A DNA stretch of 64,000 nucleotides from Kitasatospora papulosa (GTDB lineage Bacteria > Actinomycetota > Actinomycetes > Streptomycetales > Streptomycetaceae): contig NZ_JNYQ01000011.1 in NCBI RefSeq assembly GCF_000717245.1, positions 62,001 to 126,000 of the forward strand, in the 5' to 3' direction. The notes under the pieces were generated by a model. The model ran no database searches, was not told the origin of the DNA, and saw only the letters and a list, made by a program, of their open reading frames with translations. This document shows, in pieces, positions 17,428 through 25,916 of this stretch. The position numbers were made by a program, and so were the translations under genes. How positions within the stretch are numbered: the stretch's first letter is position 1; every line of letters begins with the position of its first letter.

Positions 17428-17451
17428 CCTGTGGACAAAGTTATCCACAGG
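17428..17451. promoter_or_regulatory. Inverted pair of DnaA boxes
   Basis: TGTGGACAA (17430-17438) is the complement of the Streptomyces consensus box TTGTCCACA. TTATCCACA (17441-17449) is the E. coli consensus box. They face each other with 2 bp between and are embedded in the palindrome CCTGTGGA-N8-TCCACAGG. The pair lies 50 bp before recQ and 40 bp before the DUF4192 gene. Confidence 0.7.
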
Positions 17452-17488
17452 GGTCGCGGAAATCGGCGCCCCACGGGACGGTCGAGCC

Positions 17489-18835
17489 ATGAACAAGCGC
17501 GATGCAACCTCCGGACCGTCCGACGTGCAGCAGATCACCCTGCGCGGCCCCGCGGAACTTGCCGACGCCCTGCCCTATCTCATGGGCTTCCATCCGAACG
17601 ACAGTGTGGTCATGGTGGCCCTGCACGGAGGCCGGGGCCGCTTCGGCGGCCGGCTCAGGCTGGGCATTCCCCAGGACCCGGGCGAGTGGGCTCCGGTCGC
17701 CGACCAGCTGGCGCAGAGCCTGATCGAGGGGAGCGAGCAGCGCGACACGCGCCCCGACGCGATCGTCGTCTTCCTCTGTCAGGACCCGGCCGAGGGGGAG
17801 AGCGCCTCTCAGACCATGGAGAGGCTGAGGCCGCTCGCGCAGCGCCTGCGCAGGGCCTGCGGGGCGCTCGACGTTCCCGTACTCGAGGCGCTGTGCATCT
17901 CCGACGGCCGCTACTGGTCGTACTGCTGCCCCGATCCCCGCTGCTGCCCGGCCGAGGGCAACCCGCTGGCGCTCCCCGGCACCACGGTGATGGCGGCGGC
18001 GGCCGCGTACGCCGGTGTCCAGGTGCGCGGATCGCTGAGGGACATGGAGGCGAGGCTCTTGCCGTGGGAATCAGCAGCGGCACAGGAGCAGGAGCGGGCC
18101 CTCGACTCGGCGGGCGCCGTTCTTGTCTCCCGCATCCTCGACGTCGACGGCCGCGGGGAGGTGGCGGGGGAGACCCTGAGGGTCGCGCGTGACCTCATGG
18201 AACGCCTCGGGAGCGCACCGGTGGCAGCTCCCGCCGAAGCGGACAGGGCTGACGACGGCCTGATCACTTCCGGTGAGGCGGCGGCCGTGATTCTCGGGCT
18301 GCAGGACCGTGAGACGAGGGACCGGGCCGCCGAGTGGATGGAGGGCCGCGAGGCCGACACGGCACTGCGGTTGTGGCGGGCCCTCGCCCGTCGGTGCGTC
18401 GGCCCTTACGTGGAACACGCCGCCGCCCCGCTCACCCTGGCCGGCTGGGTCTCCTGGTCCAGCGGCGACGAGGCCGCCGCGCGGGTGGCTCTGGGGCTCG
18501 CGCTCCGGGCCGATCCTGATTACACGTTCGCTCAACTCCTGCACCAGGCGTGCAATCAGGGCCTGGACCCGGAGACTCTGCGTCGCTGTCTCCGCGGCGA
18601 GCGCGTGGTGCGTGACGGGCGCAGCGACGACAGTGCTCCTGGGCCGGAAGGCGTACGGCGGACGGAGCGGATGTCCGGGCCGCGGCCGGCGCGCGCTGCG
18701 GCAGGTAGGCGGAGGAGCGCAGGGACGCATCGGCGGGCACCGGGTGCTTCCTCCCGCCCGGGCTCGTCCGCTGGCCGGGGCCACGCCCGTGACAGGCGAC
18801 CGCTGGGGCAGCGCGGAGCCAGGAGCCGCGAGTGA
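17489..18835 (+). CDS. DUF4192 domain protein
   Basis: A 448-aa soluble protein of a family common in actinobacteria with no assigned activity. The diagnostic opening is LRGPAELADALPYLMGFHPNDSVVMVAL, followed by a Cys-rich loop SYCCPDPRCCPAEGNPL (about 150-165) that may bind metal. The domain runs to about residue 370. The last 60 residues are Arg/Ser/Pro-rich low-complexity sequence without counterpart in the core, which may be a variable tail or a late frame slip. It starts at ATG 17489 next to recQ, divergent, with the DnaA-box pair in the shared promoter region. Confidence 0.8.
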   Translation: MNKRDATSGPSDVQQITLRGPAELADALPYLMGFHPNDSVVMVALHGGRGRFGGRLRLGIPQDPGEWAPVADQLAQSLIEGSEQRDTRPDAIVVFLCQDPAEGESASQTMERLRPLAQRLRRACGALDVPVLEALCISDGRYWSYCCPDPRCCPAEGNPLALPGTTVMAAAAAYAGVQVRGSLRDMEARLLPWESAAAQEQERALDSAGAVLVSRILDVDGRGEVAGETLRVARDLMERLGSAPVAAPAEADRADDGLITSGEAAAVILGLQDRETRDRAAEWMEGREADTALRLWRALARRCVGPYVEHAAAPLTLAGWVSWSSGDEAAARVALGLALRADPDYTFAQLLHQACNQGLDPETLRRCLRGERVVRDGRSDDSAPGPEGVRRTERMSGPRPARAAAGRRRSAGTHRRAPGASSRPGSSAGRGHARDRRPLGQRGARSRE

Positions 18836-18956
18836 CCGACCGCTTTTCCCGGGGCGGGCCAAGTCCCATGCCGGGCATACCGATGTCGGGAGGCAAGAGC
18901 CGGACCCGGGAGGGAACCGGTGTCGCGAAGGGCGTGTTTATCGTCAGGAAGACGAC

Positions 18957-18962
18957 TATGAT
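18957..18962 (+). promoter_or_regulatory. -10-like hexamer of a probably leaderless Nudix-regulator mRNA
   Basis: TATGAT ends 6 nt before the ATG at 18969. An imperfect inverted repeat (TATCGTC-N5-GACGACTA, about 18940-18959) overlaps it and could be an autoregulatory operator. Confidence 0.4.
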
Positions 18963-18968
18963 TTCGGC

Positions 18969-19733
18969 ATGCCGCCCTACGACCCGTCGACCTTCCCGCC
19001 CTTCGCCGTCACCGTCGACCTGGTCGTCCTCACGGTGCGACGTCACGCACTCTGTGCGCTCGTGGTACGCCGAGGCGAATCGCCGTTCCAAGGGCGGTGG
19101 GCGCTGCCGGGCGGATTCGTCAGAGCCGATGAGGATCTCGGTGCGGCGGCGGCGCGTGAACTCGTCGAGGAGACGGGGCTCTGCGCACACGATCCGACCG
19201 CCCCGGCCGCAGGGAACGGCGCGCACCTGGAACAGTTGGCCACGTACGGCGACCCCGGCCGCGACCCCCGCATGAGAGTCGTCAGCGTCGCCCACCTCGC
19301 CCTTGCGCCCGATCTTCCCGCACCGCGGGCGGGCGGTGATGCGAACAGCGCCCGCTGGGCCTCGGTCGGGGACCTGCTCGGACCCGGCGGCGGTTTCGCC
19401 CGGGAGGACGAGCAGAGCGCACCACTGGCCTTCGACCACGCGAGGATCCTCGAGGACGGCGTGGAGCGGGCCCGCTCGAAAATCGAATACTCCTCGCTGG
19501 CCACGGCGTTCTGCCCGCCCGAGTTCACGGTCGGCGAGCTGCGGCGGGTGTACGAGGCGGTGTGGGGCGTGGTCCTGGACCCCCGCAATTTCCACCGTAA
19601 GGTCACGGGTACTCCAGGCTTCCTGGTCCCGTCAGGGGGGACGACCACACGTCAGGGAGGACGCCCCGCACAACTCTTCAGGGCCGGGGCGGCGACGGTG
19701 CTGAATCCTCCGATGCTGAGGCCGGAAGTCTGA
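18969..19733 (+). CDS. Nudix-domain transcriptional regulator/hydrolase, NrtR-like
   Basis: A 254-aa protein with an N-terminal Nudix domain and a C-terminal winged helix, the NrtR architecture that controls NAD-related genes by sensing ADP-ribose compounds. The Nudix box (residues 49-71) fits G-x5-E-x7-REUxEExGU without substitution, so hydrolase activity is plausible. The C-terminal EFTVGELRRVYEAVWGVVLDPRNFHRKV segment and GRPAQLFR are typical of the NrtR winged helix. The ATG at 18969 lacks a ribosome site. No NAD-biosynthesis gene is adjacent, so the regulon is not evident. A pure hydrolase role remains possible. Confidence 0.8.
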   Translation: MPPYDPSTFPPFAVTVDLVVLTVRRHALCALVVRRGESPFQGRWALPGGFVRADEDLGAAAARELVEETGLCAHDPTAPAAGNGAHLEQLATYGDPGRDPRMRVVSVAHLALAPDLPAPRAGGDANSARWASVGDLLGPGGGFAREDEQSAPLAFDHARILEDGVERARSKIEYSSLATAFCPPEFTVGELRRVYEAVWGVVLDPRNFHRKVTGTPGFLVPSGGTTTRQGGRPAQLFRAGAATVLNPPMLRPEV

Positions 19734-19878
19734 CGGGCCCGGAGCCGGGCGCTCACGCGAGACGAACCTGCGGAACGCCCACAGAAGCACTAGTACACAG
19801 AAAGTCCGAAATGTCGCGTTATCTTGCTCGGGTATCCCGCCCTGCCGCCAGGCGGTCTCACCCTTCTCGAGGGAAGCG

Positions 19879-21651
19879 ATGCTCCAGGCCATCGGACTCA
19901 CCAGCACCCCTCGCCGCGACGGTCCGCCCGTCGTGGACGACCTGACCTTCGAAGCCCGGCCCGGCAGCGTCACCGCGTTGCTCGGGGCTCCCGGCTCCGG
20001 CAAGACCACGGCCCTTCGTCTGATGCTCGAACTCGAAGCGGGGAGGGGGGTCGCCTACTTCAGAGGGCGTCCGCTGCACCGCATCGGTCACCCGGCCCGT
20101 GAGGTCGGGGTGCTGCTCGGAGACGTACCGGGCCATCCGGCACGCACCGCGCGTGGCCAACTCCGCATGCTCTGCGCCGCAGCCGGGGTTCCCGCTTCAC
20201 GAGCCGACGACCTGCTGGAGGTCGTCGGGCTCGCGGGGCTGGGGGATCAGCGCATCGGAACCCTCTCGGCAGGGATGGACCGACGGCTCGGGCTCGCCTC
20301 CGCGCTGCTCGGCGACCCCCATACGCTCGTTCTCGACGAGCCGGCCGAAGGGCTCTCGCCGCGCGAGAGGAGCTGGATCCACGGACTGCTCCGCGCACAC
20401 GCGGCGGAGGGCGGAACTGTCCTGCACACGACCGGTGATCCCAAGGAGGCGGCACGCGCGGCCGACCGTGTGGTCACCATCGACGGGGGGCGCCTCGTCG
20501 CGGACCAGGACGTCGCCGACTTCTCCCGCACCCGTCTGCGACCTCGGGTCGCCGTGCGTACCCCGCACGCGGCCAGGCTGGCCTCCGTGGTGAGCCGTGA
20601 GGCCCGCGCGGCCCGGCGCTCGGTCGAGGTGGTGGCCGAGGGCGGCAGCAGGCTGTCGGTGTACGGCAGCAGCTGCGCGGAGGTCGGGGACACGGCGTAC
20701 CGGCACGGTGTCCCGGTGCACCAGCTCGCCGACGAGACCGGGGATGCCGGCCCGGTGGCGGTCCCTGACGGCGGCCCCGGTGGCGCGTCGGGAGGCGGGT
20801 CGGTGAAGGCCGTCCTCCCCAGCCCCGCATCGACCGTGGCGGTCTCGCAACTACCCCCTCCGATCCTCGTGGGCCCGGCTCGGGGTCCGCTCCGGCCGCT
20901 GCGGTACGAACTGCGGCGCCTCTTCGGGGTCAGGACAACCGCTCTGATCATGGTGGCTGTTCTGGCCGTCTCCGCAGCTCTGTCCGTGCTGCTGGCCCGC
21001 TCCGGGAAGGTGCCCCTTCCCGACCTGCTGGTCGCCTGGCCCGACGTGTTGCCTCTACCGCCTGTCGCGTTCGCCGCCGGACTGCTGGGCGCCCTTTCCT
21101 TCGGCGACGAGTTCCGCTATCCGGCGCTCGCCGCGGGGCGGGGGACGGTGCCACGCCGCCTCGGCCTCCTGATCGCCAAGTTGGCGGTCTCGGCGGGCGT
21201 CGCGCTGCTGCTCGCCCTGCTCGCGGTGCTGGCGGACGCCCAGGCCCTGCGTCTCGTGTACGGCGGGGAGTTGGTCCGCGTGCCGGAGAACGCCGCTCAG
21301 ATGGGACTGAGTTGGGCCGGGTTGTCGGTCGGATGCGCCTGGGCGGGGCTGCTGGGGGCCGGAGTGTTCCGGCTCGCCGTCGCCGGTGTCGCGGCCGTGT
21401 TGGCGGTTCCCGTGCTCGTCGTACCGCTGATGCAGAAGCTTCTCGAGGCGCCGTCCGCCCGCTCGATCGGCGGGCTGTCGGGGCGACTGCGTGAACTCGG
21501 CTGGCTGCAGTGGCCGTACGAGACGGACCGATGGGCCATGGTCGCCGTACGGGTTGTCGCCCAACCTGCGGGGTTGGCTCTCTCTTTGTCGCTGTCCGCC
21601 TTGGTCTGTGCGTATGTGTTCACGAGCCTTCGCGGGAAGGCCCGTTGGTGA
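19879..21651 (+). CDS. ABC transporter, ATPase and permease fused in one chain
   Basis: A 590-aa protein. Residues 1-225 are an ABC ATPase with Walker A (GAPGSGKT, 36-43), a degenerate signature (LSAGM in place of LSGGQ, about 134) and Walker B with catalytic Glu (TLVLDEP, about 155). A linker of about 100 residues follows, then about six hydrophobic segments (roughly 345-585). The ATPase-first, single-permease layout suggests an ABC-2-type exporter acting as a homodimer. No substrate clue is visible. The ATG at 19879 follows GAGGGA. It lies directly upstream of whiH but is separated from it by 170 bp. Confidence 0.82.
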   Translation: MLQAIGLTSTPRRDGPPVVDDLTFEARPGSVTALLGAPGSGKTTALRLMLELEAGRGVAYFRGRPLHRIGHPAREVGVLLGDVPGHPARTARGQLRMLCAAAGVPASRADDLLEVVGLAGLGDQRIGTLSAGMDRRLGLASALLGDPHTLVLDEPAEGLSPRERSWIHGLLRAHAAEGGTVLHTTGDPKEAARAADRVVTIDGGRLVADQDVADFSRTRLRPRVAVRTPHAARLASVVSREARAARRSVEVVAEGGSRLSVYGSSCAEVGDTAYRHGVPVHQLADETGDAGPVAVPDGGPGGASGGGSVKAVLPSPASTVAVSQLPPPILVGPARGPLRPLRYELRRLFGVRTTALIMVAVLAVSAALSVLLARSGKVPLPDLLVAWPDVLPLPPVAFAAGLLGALSFGDEFRYPALAAGRGTVPRRLGLLIAKLAVSAGVALLLALLAVLADAQALRLVYGGELVRVPENAAQMGLSWAGLSVGCAWAGLLGAGVFRLAVAGVAAVLAVPVLVVPLMQKLLEAPSARSIGGLSGRLRELGWLQWPYETDRWAMVAVRVVAQPAGLALSLSLSALVCAYVFTSLRGKARW

Positions 21652-21704
21652 CCACATCGGTGATGCTCGAGGCAGAACGGCAGGCAGCAACGGACAAATA
21701 CCCT

Positions 21705-21729
21705 TAAAAGATGTGATTTCTGCCGGTAA
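21705..21729 (+). promoter_or_regulatory. Candidate sigma-WhiG-type promoter of whiH
   Basis: TAAA (21705-21708) and GCCGGTAA (21722-21729) resemble the flagellar/WhiG-type consensus TAAA ... GCCGATAA, with one mismatch in the -10. The 13-nt spacing is shorter than the usual 15-16. S. coelicolor whiH is known to depend on sigma-WhiG, which makes this region the right place to look. Confidence 0.4.
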
Positions 21730-21821
21730 CCCGTCAATTGAGAGGGGAGTGGCGATCACCCTTTCGTGTGCTTTTCAGCAAAGACCTCAAGGGGCGGGTG
21801 AGCCACGCCGACAAAGGATGC

Positions 21822-22709
21822 GTGAGTACCCTTGCGCACACCATGATGACCGCCGCCCGCTCCGCCGACTCCGGCCTCGCCGGCCCGGGCGAACTCGACC
21901 GCTACCCCTACACGGAGGCGCCGGCCGGCGAGCGCGCCGCCCTCCGTTCCTGGGGTGGCGCCGAATCCGAGCTGGGGCGGGCGAGCCGGCGCGGCACGGC
22001 CAGTCGCGGCCGTGGACTTCACGGTCAACTGGTCCAGCAGTTGGGGCAGATGATCGTTTCCGGTGACCTCGGTGCCGACCGCCCGCTCGTCCCTGAGGAG
22101 ATCGGCCAGCGATTCGAGGTCTCCCGCACCGTTGTGAGGGAGTCCCTTCGCGTTCTCGAGGCCAAGGGGCTGGTCAGCGCCCGGCCGAATGTGGGTACGA
22201 GGGTCCGGCCGGTGAGTGACTGGAACCTGCTCGACCCCGACATCATCGAATGGCGCGCCTTCGGCCCTCAGCGGGACGACCAGCGTCGCGAACTGGACGA
22301 CCTCCGGTGGGTCATCGAGCCCCTCGCGGCCCGGCTGGCCGCAGGTCACGGACGCGAGGACATTCAGCAGCGTCTCGGCGACATGATCGAGATCATGGGG
22401 CACGCCATGGGGCAGGGGGACGCCATCACGTTCTCCCGGGCCGATGCCGAGTTCCATGCCCTGCTGATCCAGGCGGCGGGGAACCGCATGCTGGAGCACC
22501 TTTCCGGGATCGTGTCGGCGGCCCTGCACGTCTCCGGCGGGCCCGTGACTGGCTGTGACCGCCCCGCCGAGGCTTCTCTCGGCCACCATGCGCGGATCGT
22601 CGAGGCCCTCGCCTCGGGTGACTCCGCCGCTGCCGAGACCGCCATGCGGCAGCTGCTGATCGGTCACACCGACGGAGAACGGGTGGTTCCTGCGCCTCGC
22701 GAGCACTGA
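21822..22709 (+). CDS. whiH: WhiH, GntR-family sporulation regulator
   Basis: A FadR-subfamily GntR regulator needed for septation of aerial hyphae in Streptomyces. The 295-aa protein has a disordered N-terminus, a winged helix (about 68-130, PLVPEEIGQRFEVSRTVVRESLRVLEAKGLV) and an all-helical FCD ligand-binding domain with the metal-site pattern (DLRWVIEPLAARLA, FHALLIQAAGN, HHARIVEAL). The GTG at 21822 follows AAAGGA closely and gives the STLAHTMMTAARSADSG start I recall for WhiH; a longer frame begins at 21738. Its position between an ABC gene and hrdB is the conserved whiH context. Confidence 0.93.
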   Translation: MSTLAHTMMTAARSADSGLAGPGELDRYPYTEAPAGERAALRSWGGAESELGRASRRGTASRGRGLHGQLVQQLGQMIVSGDLGADRPLVPEEIGQRFEVSRTVVRESLRVLEAKGLVSARPNVGTRVRPVSDWNLLDPDIIEWRAFGPQRDDQRRELDDLRWVIEPLAARLAAGHGREDIQQRLGDMIEIMGHAMGQGDAITFSRADAEFHALLIQAAGNRMLEHLSGIVSAALHVSGGPVTGCDRPAEASLGHHARIVEALASGDSAAAETAMRQLLIGHTDGERVVPAPREH

Positions 22710-23031
22710 GCGCTGCGGGACCGGGTATACGGACCGTGTGCCGTCGGGCCTGAGCGGCTCGGCGGCATGATTACACGGAAATGTGACCTTTCGTTCTGTT
22801 TGTCGCGAATGAGGTGTGACTGGGGCCACGCGAATTGGGCGTAACACTCCTCGAAACAGTGCGATGACCTAAGAGGTGACCGCCGCGGAAGGAATACAGC
22901 AGCCACGCAGTGCGCTGTGCAGTTCTGAGGCCAAGCCCGCGACGTCGGCGACATCCCCAGCCGACGGTCGTCGGTTCCAGCCCTCCCAGGGCCGGGCCGG
23001 AAGCCGTTTCCATCGTTCCGAGAGGTTGTTC
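22710..23031 (+). promoter_or_regulatory. hrdB upstream control region
   Basis: This 322-bp gene-free region holds the hrdB promoters. GTAAC (22841-22845) and CGATGA (22862-22867), 16 nt apart, form an ECF-sigma-like promoter; AAC in the -35 is typical of that class. hrdB is known to be transcribed by an ECF sigma factor (ShbA) in S. griseus, so this is the best candidate. A GGAAT at 22891 is a weak sigma-R-like -35. The hrdB leader would be about 160 nt long. Confidence 0.45.
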
Positions 23032-24579
23032 GTGTCGGCCAGCACATCCCGTACGCTCCCGCCGGAGATCGCCGAGTCCGAGTCTGTGATGGCGCTCATC
23101 GAGCGGGGAAAGGCTGATGGGCAGATCGCCGGCGATGACGTGCGTCGGGCCTTCGAGGCTGACCAGATTCCGCCAACCCAGTGGAAGAATGTTCTGCGCA
23201 GCCTCAACCAGATCCTCGAGGAAGAGGGTGTGACGCTGATGGTCAGTGCCGCGGAGTCGCCTAAGCGCGCCCGCAAGAGCGTCGCAGCGAAGAGCCCGGT
23301 CAAGCGCACCGCCACCAAGACCGTCACCGCCAAGACGACCGTGACGCGCACCGTCGCGGCGTCTGCCGCCCCGACGGCCCCGAGCGCGGACGTGGCGGCC
23401 GACGACGCCGCCGTTGCCGCTCCTGCGAAGAAGACGGCAGCCAAGAAGACGGTTGCCAAGAAGACCGCCGCGAAGAAGACCGCGGTCAAGAAGACCGCGG
23501 CGAAGAAGGCCGGCAAGCAGGACGACGAGCTTCTCGACGGCGACGAGCCGGTCGAGGAAGTGAAGGCCGGCAAGGGCGAGGAAGAGGAGGGCGAGGGCGA
23601 GAACAAGGGCTTCGTCCTCTCCGACGACGACGAGGACGACGCACCCGCGCAGCAGGTCGCCGTCGCCGGCGCCACGGCCGACCCTGTCAAGGACTACCTG
23701 AAGCAGATCGGCAAGGTTCCCCTCCTCAACGCCGAGCAGGAGGTCGAGCTCGCCAAGCGCATCGAGGCCGGGCTCTTCGCCGAGGACAAGCTGGCGAACT
23801 CCGACAAGCTCGCACCGAAGCTCAAGCGCGAGCTGGAGATCATCGCCGAGGACGGCCGCCGCGCCAAGAACCACCTGCTGGAGGCCAACCTCCGTCTCGT
23901 GGTCTCGCTGGCCAAGCGCTACACCGGTCGCGGAATGCTCTTCCTGGACCTCATCCAGGAGGGCAACCTCGGTCTGATCCGCGCGGTCGAGAAGTTCGAC
24001 TACACCAAGGGCTACAAGTTCTCCACGTACGCGACGTGGTGGATCCGCCAGGCGATCACCCGCGCCATGGCCGACCAGGCCCGCACCATCCGTATCCCGG
24101 TGCACATGGTCGAGGTCATCAACAAGCTCGCCCGGGTGCAGCGCCAGATGCTCCAGGACCTGGGCCGTGAGCCCACTCCTGAGGAGCTGGCGAAGGAGCT
24201 CGACATGACCCCTGAGAAGGTCATCGAGGTCCAGAAGTACGGCCGCGAGCCGATCTCTCTGCACACCCCGCTGGGTGAGGACGGTGACAGCGAGTTCGGA
24301 GACCTGATCGAGGACTCCGAGGCGGTCGTGCCCGCGGACGCGGTGAGCTTCACGCTCCTCCAGGAGCAGCTGCACTCCGTGCTCGACACGCTTTCCGAGC
24401 GCGAGGCAGGCGTGGTCTCGATGCGTTTCGGTCTCACCGACGGTCAGCCGAAGACCCTGGACGAGATCGGCAAGGTCTACGGGGTGACGCGTGAGCGCAT
24501 CCGGCAGATCGAATCCAAGACGATGTCGAAGCTGCGCCACCCGTCGCGTTCGCAGGTGCTGCGCGACTACCTCGACTAG
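23032..24579 (+). CDS. hrdB: HrdB, principal RNA polymerase sigma factor
   Basis: Primary (RpoD-type) sigma factor directing housekeeping transcription. The 515-aa protein has a region 1.1-like start, then a Lys/Ala repeat tract (about 130-162, AAKKT units) and a strongly acidic stretch (about 163-205). Core regions 1.2 to 4.2 follow, with DLIQEGNLGLIRAVEKFDY and YKFSTYATWWIRQAI (regions 2.2-2.4) and TLDEIGKVYGVTRERIRQIE (region 4.2). The GTG at 23032 follows GAGAGG (23020-23025) and gives the expected SASTSRTLPPEIAES start. The C-terminal half appears essentially invariant relative to known HrdB, while the charged linker is variable. It ends in a 23-bp terminator. Confidence 0.98.
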   Translation: MSASTSRTLPPEIAESESVMALIERGKADGQIAGDDVRRAFEADQIPPTQWKNVLRSLNQILEEEGVTLMVSAAESPKRARKSVAAKSPVKRTATKTVTAKTTVTRTVAASAAPTAPSADVAADDAAVAAPAKKTAAKKTVAKKTAAKKTAVKKTAAKKAGKQDDELLDGDEPVEEVKAGKGEEEEGEGENKGFVLSDDDEDDAPAQQVAVAGATADPVKDYLKQIGKVPLLNAEQEVELAKRIEAGLFAEDKLANSDKLAPKLKRELEIIAEDGRRAKNHLLEANLRLVVSLAKRYTGRGMLFLDLIQEGNLGLIRAVEKFDYTKGYKFSTYATWWIRQAITRAMADQARTIRIPVHMVEVINKLARVQRQMLQDLGREPTPEELAKELDMTPEKVIEVQKYGREPISLHTPLGEDGDSEFGDLIEDSEAVVPADAVSFTLLQEQLHSVLDTLSEREAGVVSMRFGLTDGQPKTLDEIGKVYGVTRERIRQIESKTMSKLRHPSRSQVLRDYLD

Positions 24580-24592
24580 ATCGTCGGTACGC

Positions 24593-24642
24593 ACATGGGC
24601 AGGGGGCCCGGAACCGGAAGGTTCCGGGCCCCCTGCCCATGT
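24593..24642 (+). terminator. Very strong hairpin terminator of hrdB
   Basis: A perfect 23-bp stem (24593-24615 with 24620-24642) is closed by a GGAA loop, 13 nt after the hrdB stop. It is one of the longest perfect stems in the window. Confidence 0.85.
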
Positions 24643-24735
24643 CCGCGTAGGGGGCCCTGTGGGTGTCCGCGTGCGGCGGGCACCGGCGCGGATGACGCTG
24701 AGTGGGCACTGCTCACCTCGGCGTAAGGAGCCTCC

Positions 24736-25566
24736 ATGCCCCGCATTCCGGTACGTGTCCTCCCGGCCGCCTGCACTCTGGCGGTCACGGCGGCGGTCAT
24801 ACCCCTCGGCCCTCCGGCCTCGGCCGTGGCGGACAGCATCATCGTCGGCGGACAGGCGGTGCCGGTCGAGGCCAGCCCCTGGGCCGTGGCGCTGTCGAGC
24901 CGTGACCGGTTCGGAGGAACCCGCGCCGGTCAGTTCTGCGGAGGGGTCGCGATCGCGACCACCAAGGTGCTGACAGCCGCGCACTGCCTGAGAGAGGACG
25001 TCCTGGGGTCTGCCGTCGCCGAGGTCACGGATCTTCGGATCATCGCCGGGCGGGACGAGCTGGACGGGCCAGGGGGGCAGGAGGTCCCTGTGCGTTCGAC
25101 ATGGACCAACCCCGGCTACGACCCCCACACGAACGCGGGCGACCTCGCGGTCCTCACTCTGGACCGGGCCCTGCCCGCGGGCAGCGTCATTCCGATGGCA
25201 GATGCCGGGAGTCCCGCGTACGAGCCGGGCACCGCGGCGACGGTGTACGGCTGGGGGGATACGACCGGGTACGGGGCCTACGCGCCCGTGCTGCGGGCCG
25301 CCAAGGTCCGGGTACTGCCGGACAGCGACTGCGTCCGGGCCTACCCCGGCGGTACACAGGGCGCGTACGACGCCTCATCGATGCTCTGCGCCGGTGACAC
25401 CCGGGGTGGGCGGGATGCGTGCCAGGGGGACAGCGGAGGCCCTCTGGTGGCCCGTGGGCGCCTCGTGGGGCTGGTTTCCTGGGGGAGCGGCTGCGGGAGT
25501 CCGGAGAGCCCCGGGGTGTACACACGGGTGTCCGCGGCCATCCGGTGGATGGCCGCAGGCGACTGA
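24736..25566 (+). CDS. Secreted trypsin-like serine protease (S1 family)
   Basis: A 276-aa exported protease. Residues 1-31 form a Sec signal (ending ASAVA), then a short stretch leads to IVGG (36-39), the neo-N-terminus created on zymogen activation. The catalytic triad is His83 (TAAHC), Asp136 (AGDLAVL) and Ser233 (GDSGGP). Asp227 in GGRDACQGDSGG marks the trypsin-type pocket, predicting cleavage after Arg/Lys. Six cysteines support three disulfides. The ATG at 24736 follows AAGGAG. It is monocistronic between hrdB and a convergent small gene. Confidence 0.95.
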   Translation: MPRIPVRVLPAACTLAVTAAVIPLGPPASAVADSIIVGGQAVPVEASPWAVALSSRDRFGGTRAGQFCGGVAIATTKVLTAAHCLREDVLGSAVAEVTDLRIIAGRDELDGPGGQEVPVRSTWTNPGYDPHTNAGDLAVLTLDRALPAGSVIPMADAGSPAYEPGTAATVYGWGDTTGYGAYAPVLRAAKVRVLPDSDCVRAYPGGTQGAYDASSMLCAGDTRGGRDACQGDSGGPLVARGRLVGLVSWGSGCGSPESPGVYTRVSAAIRWMAAGD

Positions 25567-25604
25567 CCGCCGGGGCCGCGCCGACACGGCCGACGGTACG
25601 AGAA

Positions 25605-25635
25605 CGGGCGGCTTTCCCCTGGGGGAGGCCGCCCG
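25605..25635. terminator. Interrupted hairpin between convergent protease and DUF7455 genes
   Basis: CGGGCGGC (25605-25612) pairs with GCCGCCCG (25628-25635) around an inner CCCC/GGGG pairing. It is a plausible shared terminator. Confidence 0.5.
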
Positions 25636-25682
25636 CCGGCCGGTCCTGGACCGTGCCCGTAGCTCGTCGTGGATGCGAGGTG

Positions 25683-25916
25683 TCAGTGTTGTTCCTCGTC
25701 GGCGGCACTTGCCTGTACGGCTGTGAGCCGGTCCGTCTCATCCTGTATTTCCGCGGCGATCTTCTTGAGTTCCGGCTCGAACTTGCGTCCGTGGTGGGCG
25801 CAGAAGAGCAGTTCACCGCCACTGATCAGGACGACGCGCAGATAGGCCTGGGCGCCGCAACGGTCACAGCGGTCTGCTGCGGTCAGCGGGCTCGCGGGGG
25901 TCAGAACAGTAGTCAC
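25683..25916 (-). CDS. Small DUF7455 zinc-ribbon-like protein
   Basis: A 77-aa protein with CDRCGAQAY (Cys17, Cys20) and LLFCAHHGRK (Cys38, His40, His41), a likely zinc site, followed by a charged helix. It matches the small DUF7455 family found near the principal sigma factor gene in many actinobacteria. The function is unknown. The protein lies three genes from hrdB and is transcribed toward it. A role in transcription is only suggested by context. Confidence 0.85.
   Translation of the reverse strand: MTTVLTPASPLTAADRCDRCGAQAYLRVVLISGGELLFCAHHGRKFEPELKKIAAEIQDETDRLTAVQASAADEEQH

Noticed and set aside
22891..22916. GGAAT-N18-GCT as a sigma-R promoter of hrdB
   Set aside because: The -10 triplet should be GTT; with one mismatch in so short an element, chance occurrence is likely.
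22771..25128. Long minus-strand frame opposite hrdB
   Set aside because: Shadow of hrdB and the protease gene; the translated product is low-complexity Leu/Val/Asp/Gly with no domain.
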